From: Bacillus vallismortis | Lineage (GTDB): Bacteria; Bacillota; Bacilli; Bacillales; Bacillaceae | Assembly (NCBI RefSeq): GCF_004116955.1 | Contig: NZ_CP026362.1 | Span: forward strand, 3,352,001-3,407,500 | Length of the DNA stretch: 55,500 nucleotides | Direction of reading: 5' to 3' | Position numbers and translations under genes: made by a program | Shown here: positions 20,201 through 28,748 of the stretch, one piece after another | How positions within the stretch are numbered: position 1 is the first letter of the stretch | How the letters are laid out: each line of letters starts with the position of its first letter | The notes under the pieces: model-generated | Databases searched by the model: none | What the model saw: only the letters and a program-made list of their open reading frames with translations | What the model was told of the DNA's origin: nothing

Positions 20201-22551
20201 ACAACAGAACCAACGGCTGCTCCCGCGGCACCACCTGCAGCAGCTCCGCCAAGATTTCCCGCAAAGGAACCAACTTTTTCACCTGCATTTTCTTTGGTCA
20301 TCCCGAGCAAATCGGTTGCCGCTAATGCAGTTCCCAACAGAGGGATACCTTTCGCAAATTTACCGACACTTTTCAGAGGACTTAAAGCTTTCCCGAACTT
20401 TGAGGCTCCGCCTGTCGCTTGGCCTGCTGCACGAAGTTCGGAACTGGTGGTGTTTACTGAAGCTCTAGAACCTGCGCTTCTAACAGGATCAGCTGCTGTT
20501 CTTCCTGAACGCCTTCTTTCTAGCTGTTCGGATGAAACAGTAATAGATCTATTAGAAGGGTTCACACTGGTTGGATTTCCGCGCCTGCCTGAAGCATTTT
20601 TCCCTCTCCCTTTACGACTGCGGTCACTTCCGCCAATACCGCTACAGCAACAACATGTTAAGCCGCCGCTCCGTGGTAGACTAGTTGGACTCGAAGCAGT
20701 TCCAGAACGGCCACCCCGCCTTCCTGTATTACGAGCAGCCTTTCCATTCCGTCTGCCGCTTCGTGTATTAGGGTCACCTCCGGGAGTACGGTTGGGAATC
20801 AACTTTCGAATTACTCCCGCTGCGTCACTTCCGACAGTTCCAATTCCTTTTAAGAGCGGCCGTAGGATTTTCAAATATGCAATCAATCCAATTAAAGAAG
20901 GAATCACAACTTTAAAGGCTGTTTTTAAATCGTCCCAATGATTCACCGTCCACTCAATGGCCACATTCAGCTTGTCACCTATGGCCTCGCCAAGATCAGT
21001 AATATCCTTTTTGATCTCTTTGAGTTTTTCTTGACCTTCCTTGCTGTTTAGGAACGAGTCGATCTTGTCAAAGGCTGGGCCTAAACCGGTAAGCAGTGAG
21101 GTTCCCATATCCTTAGATATGCTTTCAAAATCCCGCATGGCGTCATTAATCGGCGTCATTGGGTTGTTATCCCGAAGCTGAGAAAAGCTGCGTTCCAGTT
21201 CACCTGTTGTTTTTGCACTTGTGCCAATGCCTTCAGCCATATCTAAAATCGGCTGCTTCAGGTCCTCATATTGCGTTCCTATTAGCTCCGTGGCGATAGA
21301 TGCCCGCTTAGTCTTGTCTTTGACTTTTGATAAGGCATCAGCAACCTTAAATAAGCTTTCTTGGCCACTGATTGAACCATCTTTAAACCCTTTGAACATC
21401 TTCTCTGTTTCTTTGGCTCCGAATAGCGATTTGAACGCGTCCACTTGACTATCAGACATTTCAGTACGGCGAATGTTAAATTCACGCATACTGTCAGCGA
21501 GGTTGTCGAAGTTTCTCGCCCCGCCCTTTGTCCCTTTAATCATGGCATTAGCGATCTGGCCGCCTGTGAGTTTCATGTCTTTAAAAGTGGAACTGTATTC
21601 ATTCATCGTGTCCAGCAAATCGTCGGCCTGGTCACCGGCGTTCCGGTACACATACGCGATTAAATCCCCACTGTCTTTCCCGGACATTTTCAAGTTGTTA
21701 TACATTGAGCTGAAGGCCCGGTCCACTTCCGCCTGATCAGCATTCATGAGCTGTGCGATCTTGCTAGATGACTCAGTCAATTCAGCTAGGGCTTTTTTAG
21801 ATGCCCCTGTCTGTTGTGACAAGGTTCTCAGAGATAAGCTGACTTCTTCCCGGGATCCTCCTGCTTTGTTGTCATAATAGATCTGGTCTGTCATTCTAGC
21901 AGCGTCTTTTTTGCTGACTTTCGAAGTCGCTGAAACATAAGCGTCTTGGGACATAGCACTTTTCCCGCTACCCATAATTGCACCAGCCGACAGTCCGCCG
22001 CCAACTGCCAGGGTGACAGTAGCGTTTTTCAGGCCGTCTAATTTTGCCTCAATTGCATCCAGAACCGCTGAAGCTTTGTCTTTAATAGAAACAGTAGGTT
22101 CAGCATGTTCGCTGTCTACATCGGACACATGGCGCCGGATCTCATCTAATTGGTTTGACGCATGATCACGAACTGAAACAGTTGGTTCAGCGTGCGAGCG
22201 ACTCAAATCAGAGAGACCTCCACGAATTAAGCGAAACCGTGGTGTAGCTTGATCATTAACGGAAACCGTCACCTCATGGCTACCCTCAGTAAGATCCTCT
22301 GTTTGCTGGCGTATAGAATGCAAACCATTTGAAACCCGATCATCTAAACCGACTTCAATTGATCGAGTCCGCCCAGTCAAGCGGCTTGCTGATCGGTCAA
22401 TTCTTCTTATAACCCGCTCTGTTCGATCTTCAGCATCAAAAATAAGAGGGCCATTAGCGGCCCTCTGAAGTCTCTCTGCATTCACTTGTATCTTTCGAAG
22501 CTTTCGGGTGATCTTATCTTGTAAATCAAACGTAGCTGTTAGTTTAGCCAT
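17206..22551 (-). CDS. xkdO: Tail tape measure protein XkdO with lytic transglycosylase domain
   Basis: 1781 residues, longer than PBSX XkdO. The N-terminus has short repeats ([22 protein letters not shown]). The TMP core with TIKG-type segments follows (~200-520), then a basic linker with four consecutive cysteines near 634, a Gly/Ala-rich hydrophobic stretch (~760-800), and eight W-rich repeats (~40 residues each, ~825-1140, consensus WF.DNVWNPI). Near 1566 an SLT transglycosylase domain ([23 protein letters not shown]) should open peptidoglycan during DNA entry. Its length sets tail length. Confidence 0.95.
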   Translation of the reverse strand: MAKLTATFDLQDKITRKLRKIQVNAERLQRAANGPLIFDAEDRTERVIRRIDRSASRLTGRTRSIEVGLDDRVSNGLHSIRQQTEDLTEGSHEVTVSVNDQATPRFRLIRGGLSDLSRSHAEPTVSVRDHASNQLDEIRRHVSDVDSEHAEPTVSIKDKASAVLDAIEAKLDGLKNATVTLAVGGGLSAGAIMGSGKSAMSQDAYVSATSKVSKKDAARMTDQIYYDNKAGGSREEVSLSLRTLSQQTGASKKALAELTESSSKIAQLMNADQAEVDRAFSSMYNNLKMSGKDSGDLIAYVYRNAGDQADDLLDTMNEYSSTFKDMKLTGGQIANAMIKGTKGGARNFDNLADSMREFNIRRTEMSDSQVDAFKSLFGAKETEKMFKGFKDGSISGQESLFKVADALSKVKDKTKRASIATELIGTQYEDLKQPILDMAEGIGTSAKTTGELERSFSQLRDNNPMTPINDAMRDFESISKDMGTSLLTGLGPAFDKIDSFLNSKEGQEKLKEIKKDITDLGEAIGDKLNVAIEWTVNHWDDLKTAFKVVIPSLIGLIAYLKILRPLLKGIGTVGSDAAGVIRKLIPNRTPGGDPNTRSGRRNGKAARNTGRRGGRSGTASSPTSLPRSGGLTCCCCSGIGGSDRSRKGRGKNASGRRGNPTSVNPSNRSITVSSEQLERRRSGRTAADPVRSAGSRASVNTTSSELRAAGQATGGASKFGKALSPLKSVGKFAKGIPLLGTALAATDLLGMTKENAGEKVGSFAGNLGGAAAGGAAGAAVGSVVPVVGTAVGGVVGSIAGGIGGSDLGSSIGKWFDDGGASKAWDGIVDGAGNAVDWIEDTWSDFSDWLMDNVWNPVSDWAGDKIDKITDKFEDAKKWLTDTWNDVSSWFVDNVWTPIYNTAVPIINLVVGAFLFAWDGIQALWKIVSTWFLDNVWNPLVDGVTDAADWIWTKINDAWTWISDTWSTVSTWFMDNVWNPISDAVATVAGWIQDHIDYARIWIQLKWLQVATWFYDNVWNPISTAVSDVANWIWTKINEAWTFISDLWSTVSTWFMDNVWTPVSDAVTNAANWIWTKLNEAWTWISDKWSAVSAWFSENVWNPIVSKVEDAKKSISEKFESAKTAVTDAWKGVKTWFTKNVGDPLGEIADGIKEKFEDTFWWVIKLKGLADAGGEIIGNIIGRGEDATGLHQKRSVKSSSGKNSSGGGGIGLAQSQPSAPTSIFPKQKSVLEAERNATGGYITKPTISWIGEAGKEFVIPVDNNKGRGKMLLSQAASKLGMSVVDDMASASSAGGETAVSPLAGGSTVSATVSPTVDTSSLNEQAASFGQQFTQGFDQGIGDNVVSMDAWKQKNVGQPMKNLISYSPNYGKQVVNGYANGQNSTATGTDGFLQTKVKTPFQNTVNKSSSWGTGTIKGFASGQNSSQTGTDQYVNTHVNKPFLKSKESSNGWGTGMIGNFVSGMNSKGSEVHEAAKELAKKVEKAFREELDIHSPSRVMMSLGRFASIGVVKGLDSVDVKKYAEKQAGSLAAAYSGMGAVSGNVKQWIMAALMATKTPLSWLPGLLTIAQHESGGNPNAINLWDSNAKAGHPSQGLMQTIPSTFNAHKAPGMGNIRNPIHNAAAAIGYIKSRYGSIDNVPGIKSLRHGGPYVGYANGGLITKEQIARVGEGNKREWIIPEERGIRGRYLLAQAAKALGMEVTDPAQTGQTELPSGQVTAATAGSNQTTVTAAGGKEVVIQFNGDQHFYNDQDVNSFVSKIKQALVDELEQDINIGTKGVVAFD

Positions 22552-22553
22552 AG

Positions 22554-22736
22554 TTAATTACCTCCCTTCTTCGCTTCCTTTTCTAACAGCTCAAGCTTGT
22601 AACTGATCAAACCATATAAGAGCGCCTTGAATTCTCTCGGCGCCTCATATAGTTCTTGTAATTCTGACGGGGCATATTTGAGCTCGTGCATAGCGTAATA
22701 AAGATACACGGTCTCTTTATCCCCGCCCTTTATTAG
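22554..22736 (-). CDS. Frameshift extension of the tail assembly chaperone (gpGT-like; XkzB position)
   Basis: A 60-codon reading frame in the -1 frame relative to xkdN, from just after the slippery site to a stop 3 nt before the xkdO start codon. It reads [21 protein letters not shown] and on, mostly helical. It has no good site for independent initiation (only GTG at about codon 10 or an ATG at 16). The likely product is a 209-residue XkdN fusion that guides tube assembly around the tape measure. Confidence 0.75.
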   Translation of the reverse strand, partial: LIKGGDKETVYLYYAMHELKYAPSELQELYEAPREFKALLYGLISYKLELLEKEAKKGGN

Positions 22737-23182
22737 TTTTTTGCTGCTTCTTCAAGGTCTTCAGGATCATCCTCAAAACCATTGATCTCAATTGCTTTGT
22801 TCAGCCAGTTTGCATATTCACCGCCGACCGAAAGAACACGTTTTGCAACTTCCACCGGATCCTCTGTTTTGTAAGCTTCGCGCAGCTCTTTAGATTTAAA
22901 GTTCGGGTAAACAGTCGTTTCTACTGCAATACGAGCATAGAAGCGTTGGCTGTCCAAATCTTTTACACGGCCGCGTCCTTTTACATTTTTGTAAGTGGTG
23001 TTTTCTTTCTCAAGCTCGTCAATGCGTTCTGTCGTGATCGCTTTGAAAATAAATGGTACGATATTTCCTTTTTTATCAACAAAACGTTTAGAAATCGGCA
23101 CTTCTACTTCTTCCGCTTCGATTGTTTGTCCTGGCATAAAGAATGAAAGATCATATACTTTTTCGTTTTGTTTTTCGCTCAT
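22733..23182 (-). CDS. xkdN: Tail assembly chaperone XkdN (gpG-like)
   Basis: 149 residues opening with MSEKQNEKVYDLSFFMPG and the motif VPFIFKAITTERIDELEK, as in XkdN of PBSX. It lies between tube (xkdM) and tape measure, the place of lambda G. Its last codons GCA AAA AAC TAA contain the canonical -1 slippery heptamer A-AAA-AAC at 22736-22742. AAAGGAG precedes the ATG. Confidence 0.92.
   Translation of the reverse strand: MSEKQNEKVYDLSFFMPGQTIEAEEVEVPISKRFVDKKGNIVPFIFKAITTERIDELEKENTTYKNVKGRGRVKDLDSQRFYARIAVETTVYPNFKSKELREAYKTEDPVEVAKRVLSVGGEYANWLNKAIEINGFEDDPEDLEEAAKN
22736..22742 (-). other. Programmed -1 ribosomal frameshift site (A-AAA-AAC)
   Basis: On the reverse strand the heptamer AAAAAAC is in the correct phase (GCA AAA AAC) and is followed at once by the xkdN stop. 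The -1 frame is open for 60 further codons. Confidence 0.8.
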
Positions 23183-23220
23183 GTTAATTAGCTCCTTTTG
23201 TTTTGGTTGTCTTTAGGCAA

Positions 23221-23250
23221 TAAAAAAACACTCTCGGAGTTTGAGAGTGT
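23221..23250 (-). terminator. Hairpin terminator (reverse strand) upstream of xkdN
   Basis: ACACTCTC/GAGAGTGT arms at 23229-23236 and 23243-23250; on the reverse strand followed by TTTTTTTATTG. It would end an antisense RNA opposite the toxin gene, and would also reduce late transcription between xkdM and xkdN unless antiterminated. Confidence 0.7.
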
Positions 23251-23252
23251 TA

Positions 23253-23261
23253 TGGTACAAT
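23253..23261 (+). promoter_or_regulatory. Extended -10 promoter for the small toxin mRNA
   Basis: TGGTACAAT, an extended -10 (TGn-TACAAT) with no clear -35, 68 bp upstream of the toxin ATG. Confidence 0.45.
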
Positions 23262-23329
23262 ATGGTTTAAGTACAAATGATTCGGCTTTCAAGGTGGGCG
23301 GCTACACCCTTCAGAAAGGGGGTGTTGCC

Positions 23330-23434
23330 ATGACAACTTATCAAGCGATTTACTTAATGATTGCTTTCGGTATGTTCACCGTGAGCCTTCTGACGTTCAT
23401 CGTTGCCTTGTTGTCGCTACTAAAGAAAAAATAG
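23330..23434 (+). CDS. Small hydrophobic type I toxin (TxpA/Bsr-like)
   Basis: 34 residues: MTTYQAIYLMIAFGMF, then a continuous hydrophobic helix and a LLKKK end, the layout of Bacillus type I toxins TxpA, BsrG and BsrE. A strong site (AAAGGGGG) precedes the ATG, but it can pair with ACACCCTT just upstream (23304-23325), which would hide it. It lies opposite to the late operon between xkdN and xkdM. From memory, the txpA/bsrH toxins of the skin element occupy the equivalent place. An upstream in-frame ATG at 23198 is unlikely. Confidence 0.75.
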   Translation: MTTYQAIYLMIAFGMFTVSLLTFIVALLSLLKKK

Positions 23435-23526
23435 ACCCACCCTTGAGAGCCCGCTAAAGTTCTAAGGGATTGGTCTATTCGAAAATCCTTCAATGAGCTG
23501 CCCATTGGGCCTCATTCATTTGTACC

Positions 23527-23553
23527 GACCCGGTGGCCGCCGGGTCTTTTTTT
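23527..23553 (+). terminator. Terminator of the toxin mRNA
   Basis: GACCCGG/CCGGGTC arms (23527-23533, 23540-23546) followed by seven T, about 95 nt beyond the toxin stop. Confidence 0.85.
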
Positions 23554-23715
23554 ATTTTATGCATTTCAACAAAAAGAAATACATTGAAGCTTATCTAGTT
23601 ACTATCAGTAGTATCGATACTATCAATACTATTCCCGTTGGAAGTGATTATAACACATTTATATAATTATTTGTGTCATCTGTAACCTTTTTCTGTTACT
23701 TTATTTATCTAAAAA

Positions 23716-24159
23716 TTAGAATGTTGATTTCAACTGTTCAGGAAGATCAAAGTCCTCGAAGGTAAACGGTACTTCCTCTTCTAATGCTTCGGAATCCACA
23801 TCCAGTCCTGCAATCTTTGCAGAATCAAAGTTCACATCATAGAGAGTAACCCGCTCAGTCCCACGGCCAGATGATTTATCATCAAGCACCGCTTGCAGAG
23901 TGAAATACGGATCTTCACCTTTTTTCACATAATTAAGCATCAGCTGCACAAAGCGGGATGTGACTTTATAAAATGTCGCTGTACCTGTACCGTTTGCGCC
24001 TGTCGTTTTATGACCGGTCATGCGGCGCCCCATAACGTTGACTTCCGATTTATTTTTCTCCACATTCGCTTCAAATGTTTTGATAAACGCCAGTTCCTCA
24101 CCGTCCAAGAAAAGGCGTCCCTCTTTACCAGATATCGTATTCTGTGCTTTAAAAGCCAC
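23716..24159 (-). CDS. xkdM: Tail tube protein XkdM
   Basis: 147 residues (GTG start) with the PBSX tube protein features: NTISGKEGRLFLDGEELAF, GRRMTGHKTTGANGTGTATFYK and the end EEEVPFTFEDFDLPEQL. It forms the inner tube of the contractile tail. Only 1 bp separates it from the sheath gene. Confidence 0.93.
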   Translation of the reverse strand: MAFKAQNTISGKEGRLFLDGEELAFIKTFEANVEKNKSEVNVMGRRMTGHKTTGANGTGTATFYKVTSRFVQLMLNYVKKGEDPYFTLQAVLDDKSSGRGTERVTLYDVNFDSAKIAGLDVDSEALEEEVPFTFEDFDLPEQLKSTF

Positions 24160-24160
24160 C

Positions 24161-25561
24161 TTACTTCACCTCCACATTAAAGTAGAATTTCTCAGCTGCA
24201 TCAACTGGCTGCACAGCAAGATCAATCAGGAAACCGTCACGATCGCTATTCAGGGCGATTGTGATGTCATTCTCTGAATCAAAATTGGTAATGCCCCCGT
24301 TATCTTGAAGAACACTCAAGTATTGAGTAATCAATGTTTTCACGAATTGAAGACCGTCATTTGTAGCAGGAACGTCGCTGCCGCTCGCTTTACGGGACTT
24401 AATCAATGCTTTCAATTGTGATGTCAGGTCATTATTGATTGCATCCAGCACCCGCACAATTTTGTTTTTCTGGAACATCTTATTCTTCTCAGCTGTAAGA
24501 CTTGTGAGAGAATTAATATCCTTCTCAACAGAAACAGATTTGTCTCGAGAATCATAAGTAAACAGGAATTCCCCGTTCGCCAGCCGCTGAATTACCTGGT
24601 CGTTATCCAGTCGAGTAAGGACGTCCACCGCTCCCGCATATTCTACGAACGTCAGCGACTGATTGAACGTCGCTCCCGCGCTGGCGCCGGCAACCCAAGC
24701 AGTGGCTTTTTCCGGAGTGATCTCCGTTCCATCTTCAAGCAGAACCCCGCCTGTGACATTAATAATACCTTCGTGATCGCCTTTGTAATTAGAGAGTACG
24801 CCTTGAACCTTTAAGCCTTGATTGTCTCTCAGACGTTTGATGAATGCGACAAACGTCGCTTTCAATTGCTCATTATCCTCAACAGGCAGCGCGATTGTAT
24901 CAAAGTATTCAGTTTCAGCCGCTTCTAAGAAAGCAGTGTAATCGGCATTTGTCGGTGTCTTATCTGTTCCACCTGACAAGCGGATCCCGAAAGATGCCGG
25001 AAGATCCCCGCTGACGTCCTCCGGAGCTGTGCCTGTTAGTGGAATAGAAACTGTTAAATCCCCTTGTCCCGTAAACCCGACCAACTTATTAGCTTTCAGT
25101 TCCTCGGCTTTGGATACTGTTTGTTTATCCACTTCAGACTGATCCAGATAGGTTGTGACATCCACTTTTGAAGAATCAATAACGTTTTCTGTAATTCTGA
25201 TAATGATGTCATTTCCTTTAGTCCCGCCATAAAGAGCGGTTGCCTTTACGCCTTCACTAATGTCTGCTTGAGCACGCAGCCCCTCCGTCAAACGGTAAAG
25301 CAAGACTGTACTTGCCTTCTTCATTGCCTCACGAAGAAGCAACAACGAAGGATCATCAATGTTCAATCCCACTTTTTTATTCAAATCCTCGATGGAAGAG
25401 ATAGAAATGAATTTCTTAACCTCTCCCCAGCTGGATGCTATCGGCAGCGCCACTGTTCCACGTTCGCCTACTGATACCCGATCCTCTGCGGTCGTTTTAA
25501 AGTTAAAATAAATACCGGCACGCTCTTTTTCCTTACCGACTGTAAATGTTCCGCCGTTCAT
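24161..25561 (-). CDS. xkdK: Tail sheath protein XkdK
   Basis: 466 residues. Begins MNGGTFTVGKEKERAGIYFNF and has the sheath core GERGTVALPIASSWG, later YAGAVDVLTRLDNDQVIQRL and a C-terminal VQPVDAAEKFYFNVEVK. This is the contractile sheath subunit; its presence identifies a myovirus-type tail. Confidence 0.94.
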   Translation of the reverse strand: MNGGTFTVGKEKERAGIYFNFKTTAEDRVSVGERGTVALPIASSWGEVKKFISISSIEDLNKKVGLNIDDPSLLLLREAMKKASTVLLYRLTEGLRAQADISEGVKATALYGGTKGNDIIIRITENVIDSSKVDVTTYLDQSEVDKQTVSKAEELKANKLVGFTGQGDLTVSIPLTGTAPEDVSGDLPASFGIRLSGGTDKTPTNADYTAFLEAAETEYFDTIALPVEDNEQLKATFVAFIKRLRDNQGLKVQGVLSNYKGDHEGIINVTGGVLLEDGTEITPEKATAWVAGASAGATFNQSLTFVEYAGAVDVLTRLDNDQVIQRLANGEFLFTYDSRDKSVSVEKDINSLTSLTAEKNKMFQKNKIVRVLDAINNDLTSQLKALIKSRKASGSDVPATNDGLQFVKTLITQYLSVLQDNGGITNFDSENDITIALNSDRDGFLIDLAVQPVDAAEKFYFNVEVK

Positions 25562-25753
25562 CTATTTGACCTCCTTCTGAAGAAACTGAGTGATCAACTT
25601 CTTCGCTTCTGATTTAGTGATGCTGTTTTTTTCTACATGAAAAAGAGCACCGTCAAACACCTCGGGCTTTACCCCAAAGAGCTCTCGACTGTGCTCTCGC
25701 AAATTCTTAATATAAAAAGCGTTTTCCGCTTTCTCTTTTTTAGTGGCCATCAT
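25562..25753 (-). CDS. Small YqzN/YkzM-like phage protein
   Basis: 63 residues, basic and helical (FYIKNLREHSRELFGVKPEVFDGALFH), resembling the short protein that precedes the sheath gene in PBSX and skin. It overlaps xkdJ by 4 bp (two consecutive ATGs; either may start). The function is unknown. Confidence 0.8.
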   Translation of the reverse strand: MMATKKEKAENAFYIKNLREHSRELFGVKPEVFDGALFHVEKNSITKSEAKKLITQFLQKEVK

Positions 25754-26187
25754 TTCACCCCGCTTGTAAAATCAAAGTTTTCAAGAGAAGGATGCTGTTC
25801 TCGTTCATACCAATAGCGACTCGTCCAATTTAAGACAATGCTCGCATAATCATCTGAGATACGGGTTTCTATACGTGATAAGCGAATAAAATTACCCGTA
25901 TCTTCACCAGATTCCCGTATGAGCGGAATTAATCCTCTCTTACTCCTAAGTGTATCCGCAATCCTTTCCGCCTCGTTATGTGCCTCCTGCGCGTTTTTGT
26001 GAAAGAGTTTCACGTTTAAAACATAGGATTTTTGAAACGTAGATACTGTGTCCACCCCATCGACTGTGGAAGCCGGTGGAAGGTAAAGAGATGGGACAAC
26101 AAAATCCTGCGGTATTTCTTGACTATACACTTGTACAGGATACAGTTTGTATAGGTAGCCCATAATTGAGCCCACTTCTTGATTCAT
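25750..26187 (-). CDS. xkdJ: Head-tail joining/tail terminator protein XkdJ
   Basis: 145 residues with VVPSLYLPPASTV and SYVLNVKLFHKNAQEAHNEAERIADTLRSKRGLIPL, matching the XkdJ/YqbJ family. By position after XkdI it is likely the tail terminator that caps tube and sheath. Confidence 0.87.
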   Translation of the reverse strand: MNQEVGSIMGYLYKLYPVQVYSQEIPQDFVVPSLYLPPASTVDGVDTVSTFQKSYVLNVKLFHKNAQEAHNEAERIADTLRSKRGLIPLIRESGEDTGNFIRLSRIETRISDDYASIVLNWTSRYWYEREQHPSLENFDFTSGVK

Positions 26188-26199
26188 GGCAGCACCGCC

Positions 26200-26700
26200 T
26201 TAAAATTCTTCATCGATCCACTGCTGCAGCTTCCGCTCAAGACTTCTCTCAAACATTAGTTCAAAGATGGTCATAGCATTATCCCAAAAGCCGGACCCAT
26301 CAACCCATTGGAATTTCAGCAGCATTCCGGTTTTGGCAGCGGGATCATATTCGAACCGTTCACCCTTCCAGCGTCCGGGGACCCACCGGCGATCCTGATT
26401 TTTAGATGGATCAATTGTAAAGTGCCCGTCATTCACGTATGAGGCGTATTCCAGATTTGTTCCGACATCCAGTTTTAAGCTGCCTGATGTCATTGAAAAA
26501 ATATTATCCTGGTCACCTTTCTGAAAGGAATTGAGCAAGCGGCGGGTGTCCACGGTCTTTGTCCTGATAATCTCATCTTGGATGGTATCTAAGAACTCAA
26601 AACCCATTGCTTCAAGCCACTGCTCATATTTCCTCTTCATTCCCCCTCGAGAAGCCCGGTCTAATGATTGTATGAACTGATCGAGACCCCTAATTTTCAT
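26200..26700 (-). CDS. xkdI: HK97 gp10-like connector protein XkdI
   Basis: 166 residues from ATG at 26700, chosen for GGGAGGTGG upstream; a longer frame to 26736 lies inside xkdH. Contains IRGLDQFIQSLDRAS, TVDTRRLLNSFQKGD and the gp10-like YASYVNDGHFTI. It joins head and tail. Confidence 0.87.
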   Translation of the reverse strand: MKIRGLDQFIQSLDRASRGGMKRKYEQWLEAMGFEFLDTIQDEIIRTKTVDTRRLLNSFQKGDQDNIFSMTSGSLKLDVGTNLEYASYVNDGHFTIDPSKNQDRRWVPGRWKGERFEYDPAAKTGMLLKFQWVDGSGFWDNAMTIFELMFERSLERKLQQWIDEEF

Positions 26701-27059
26701 AAGTATTCCACCTCCCGGACTGCCGTCACTTCCCAATGATGATTCTTGATCTTGCGCGGCTTTTGTAATTTATAAGCTGTACCTTCCCAAATAACCCTGT
26801 CGTTCAAGCGAATATCTGCAGAAGCTGGGAAATGGACCAGAAATGATTGATATATGGCCGTGTTCGGTTCCTGCTGCACAATGGATTGGTTCTTTTCTGT
26901 GAAGTAACACGGCAGTCCCGCTATATCTGGAACTTCAGGATATGAAAAAGCCGGCTGAACATCTTCAACCGGCACCCCAAAGGATTGTTTTTTGTTTTCC
27001 GCTTTCTCCTGCAGGTGATAAACATCGCATCGATGAGTTAATAAAGATCGATAGCTCAT
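26697..27059 (-). CDS. xkdH: Head-tail connector protein XkdH (YqbH/DUF3599)
   Basis: 120 residues opening [17 protein letters not shown] and containing [29 protein letters not shown], a small beta-barrel like phage stopper proteins. It overlaps both neighbours by 4 bp. Confidence 0.87.
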   Translation of the reverse strand: MSYRSLLTHRCDVYHLQEKAENKKQSFGVPVEDVQPAFSYPEVPDIAGLPCYFTEKNQSIVQQEPNTAIYQSFLVHFPASADIRLNDRVIWEGTAYKLQKPRKIKNHHWEVTAVREVEYL

Positions 27060-27457
27060 ATGGACCTCATCCGCATTTTTACTTCTGTACCTTCCAAACT
27101 TGGCTCAGATGATACAACATAATCTTTAATGAGTGTGTAGACGTCTGGTTTTTGAATAGAGCTGCCGTTTCCAAGAGAATATGAATAGTCTCCGATCTTC
27201 TCGGTTGTATATCCTTTGGTGATTGACTCATCAGAATTAATTAACGCGAAATACTGCGCCATTTTTAATAAAGCCAGCCGAACCGTTTCAGGGAGCGGAT
27301 CATATTCTGGGCCTGAAAAATCATGGCCAACTTGATAGGTTATTTCAGCTATACCTTCTATGATGTCCTGAGTAAGAAGGGAATCAGACCGATCCTTTAC
27401 AGAATCAAAAACAGTGTAATTCTTAAGGTCAGCAGGAGTGATTAACACGCCGCTCAC
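27056..27457 (-). CDS. yqbG: Head-tail adaptor YqbG-like (DUF3199)
   Basis: 133 residues, helical: [21 protein letters not shown], then [23 protein letters not shown] and a GDYSYSLG turn. It matches the skin protein YqbG, a gp6/gp15-type adaptor that binds the portal. Confidence 0.85.
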   Translation of the reverse strand: MSGVLITPADLKNYTVFDSVKDRSDSLLTQDIIEGIAEITYQVGHDFSGPEYDPLPETVRLALLKMAQYFALINSDESITKGYTTEKIGDYSYSLGNGSSIQKPDVYTLIKDYVVSSEPSLEGTEVKMRMRSI

Positions 27458-27771
27458 TCCCCGCTGTTTTCTTGCTGATTAAGGATGAAGGCAATTCTTT
27501 CGTCTGCGTTTTTGAAGTGAGACGGATTGCCACCAAGATTAGAAATAATGGTTTCATGATCCGGTTTGTGCATACCTTTCAATTGATCTTCTGTATAATG
27601 TGTCGGCTCTTCTCCGCCATTTTTCTTGTCTTGCACCTCATTTACTTCAAAGGCTTCGTTTTGCTTCAAGTAAAGATACAATTTTCTTGAAACCGGCTGT
27701 TCTTCTCCGATTTTAAAGACTTTGTCCATTACGTGATAGTTCTTGCCTTTAATGAGTTTAGCTTTATACAT
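27454..27771 (-). CDS. yqbF: YqbF-like phage protein
   Basis: 105 residues. The beta N-terminus ([27 protein letters not shown]) and a C-terminal helical part resembling an HeH/SAP fold ([25 protein letters not shown]) are as in YqbF of skin. It lies between capsid and connector genes. Its role is unknown. Confidence 0.82.
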   Translation of the reverse strand: MYKAKLIKGKNYHVMDKVFKIGEEQPVSRKLYLYLKQNEAFEVNEVQDKKNGGEEPTHYTEDQLKGMHKPDHETIISNLGGNPSHFKNADERIAFILNQQENSGE

Positions 27772-27781
27772 AGCTCCTCAC

Positions 27782-28717
27782 CTACTCTTTCACTTTCACG
27801 ATTTTAGCCACAGCATCTTCCTCTTCGAATGTGCTATCCAGCTTAGCTGTCAGGACGATGATAAATTTACGCGCTCTAATATCTTTATCTACTTCAATTC
27901 TGATATTACGAGAGAAGCCTAGAATGATATTCTTCGGATGTGTAAGGATGATATCAGAAACATCAGAAGCCGTATCCCCTTCGCCAATCGTATAAGGCTG
28001 CATGTTCGCAATTCCCTTGACCGGAACACCAAAAGCGGAAGAAAGCCCACCTTGAACAGCTGCGTCCCCTAAGCTCGTTTGTCGATCAGCAACACGATCT
28101 TTCCACTCAACCTCAATACCAGGAGAAGTATAGAAGCGGAACTCCTGCGGAATACGCAAATATTTAGGCGGAACAGCTTTATATCCGCGTTTAAAGATTT
28201 GACGTGACAACTCTTCGCCCGCTGCGTCAACAATATGAGAAGCGGCTTGTTTACGGATTCCGTTTATCTGAGCTAGAAACGGATCAGATGAAGTTGTATC
28301 CCCATTGACAATTAGCTCTTCAATATCAACAGCGGCCCGTTCCGCTAGAATTTGCATGATTGTATCCTGGAGACCTTCTCCTTCAATGTTATTTTCGAGA
28401 GTGTCATAAGTGATATCAATCTCTGCAATTACTTCTTTTGTGCTGAGGTTGACGGTACTTGTTGTCGGTACTGCCTTTTGATCATCAGCCAGAGCCTTTC
28501 CTTCTTGGGCTGCTCTTAAAATACGTTGGCCAAACCCGATTTTTTCGATTTTCTGAGTGTCGTGATCCATTTGAATAACTCGAGAATCCTTCAGGATAGT
28601 TGGTGTATCTTGAACCATTCGAATAAATGCACGTGCCTGTGTAGGATTCATTAAACCGCCGCTTTTTAAGCTAGACAGCGTCATTTCTGCTTTTCTAATT
28701 GCCTCTTGGTTTGTCAC
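27782..28717 (-). CDS. xkdG: Major capsid protein XkdG/YqbE
   Basis: 311 residues; N-terminal helical arm ([23 protein letters not shown]), then [22 protein letters not shown] and a spine helix [24 protein letters not shown], ending with [24 protein letters not shown]. These are HK97-fold capsid features of the P22/PBSX type. It follows the scaffold/protease gene. Confidence 0.92.
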   Translation of the reverse strand: MTNQEAIRKAEMTLSSLKSGGLMNPTQARAFIRMVQDTPTILKDSRVIQMDHDTQKIEKIGFGQRILRAAQEGKALADDQKAVPTTSTVNLSTKEVIAEIDITYDTLENNIEGEGLQDTIMQILAERAAVDIEELIVNGDTTSSDPFLAQINGIRKQAASHIVDAAGEELSRQIFKRGYKAVPPKYLRIPQEFRFYTSPGIEVEWKDRVADRQTSLGDAAVQGGLSSAFGVPVKGIANMQPYTIGEGDTASDVSDIILTHPKNIILGFSRNIRIEVDKDIRARKFIIVLTAKLDSTFEEEDAVAKIVKVKE

Positions 28718-28748
28718 TTCATTTCCTCCTTATGAAAAGAGTCAAGGT

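Larger units (their letters stand above)
23222..23655 (-). ncRNA. Candidate antisense antitoxin RNA (extent uncertain)
   Basis: On the reverse strand an extended -10, TGT-TATAAT (23647-23655), points at the toxin gene from beyond its 3' end. A transcript would start near 23640, cover the toxin terminator and could run to the reverse-strand terminator at 23221-23250. No good -35 is visible. Antisense RNAs such as RatA overlap only the toxin 3' end, so the real RNA may be shorter. Confidence 0.4.

Noticed and set aside
19013..20941. Long plus-strand frames (166, 81 and 333 residues) opposite the tape measure gene
   Set aside because: They mirror the repeats and Gly/Ala-rich part of the reverse-strand gene (Pro/Ala/Leu-rich, no ribosome sites).
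23198..23434. 78-residue protein starting at 23198
   Set aside because: The first 44 codons run through a terminator hairpin and promoter; the 34-residue toxin start at 23330 has the strong ribosome site.
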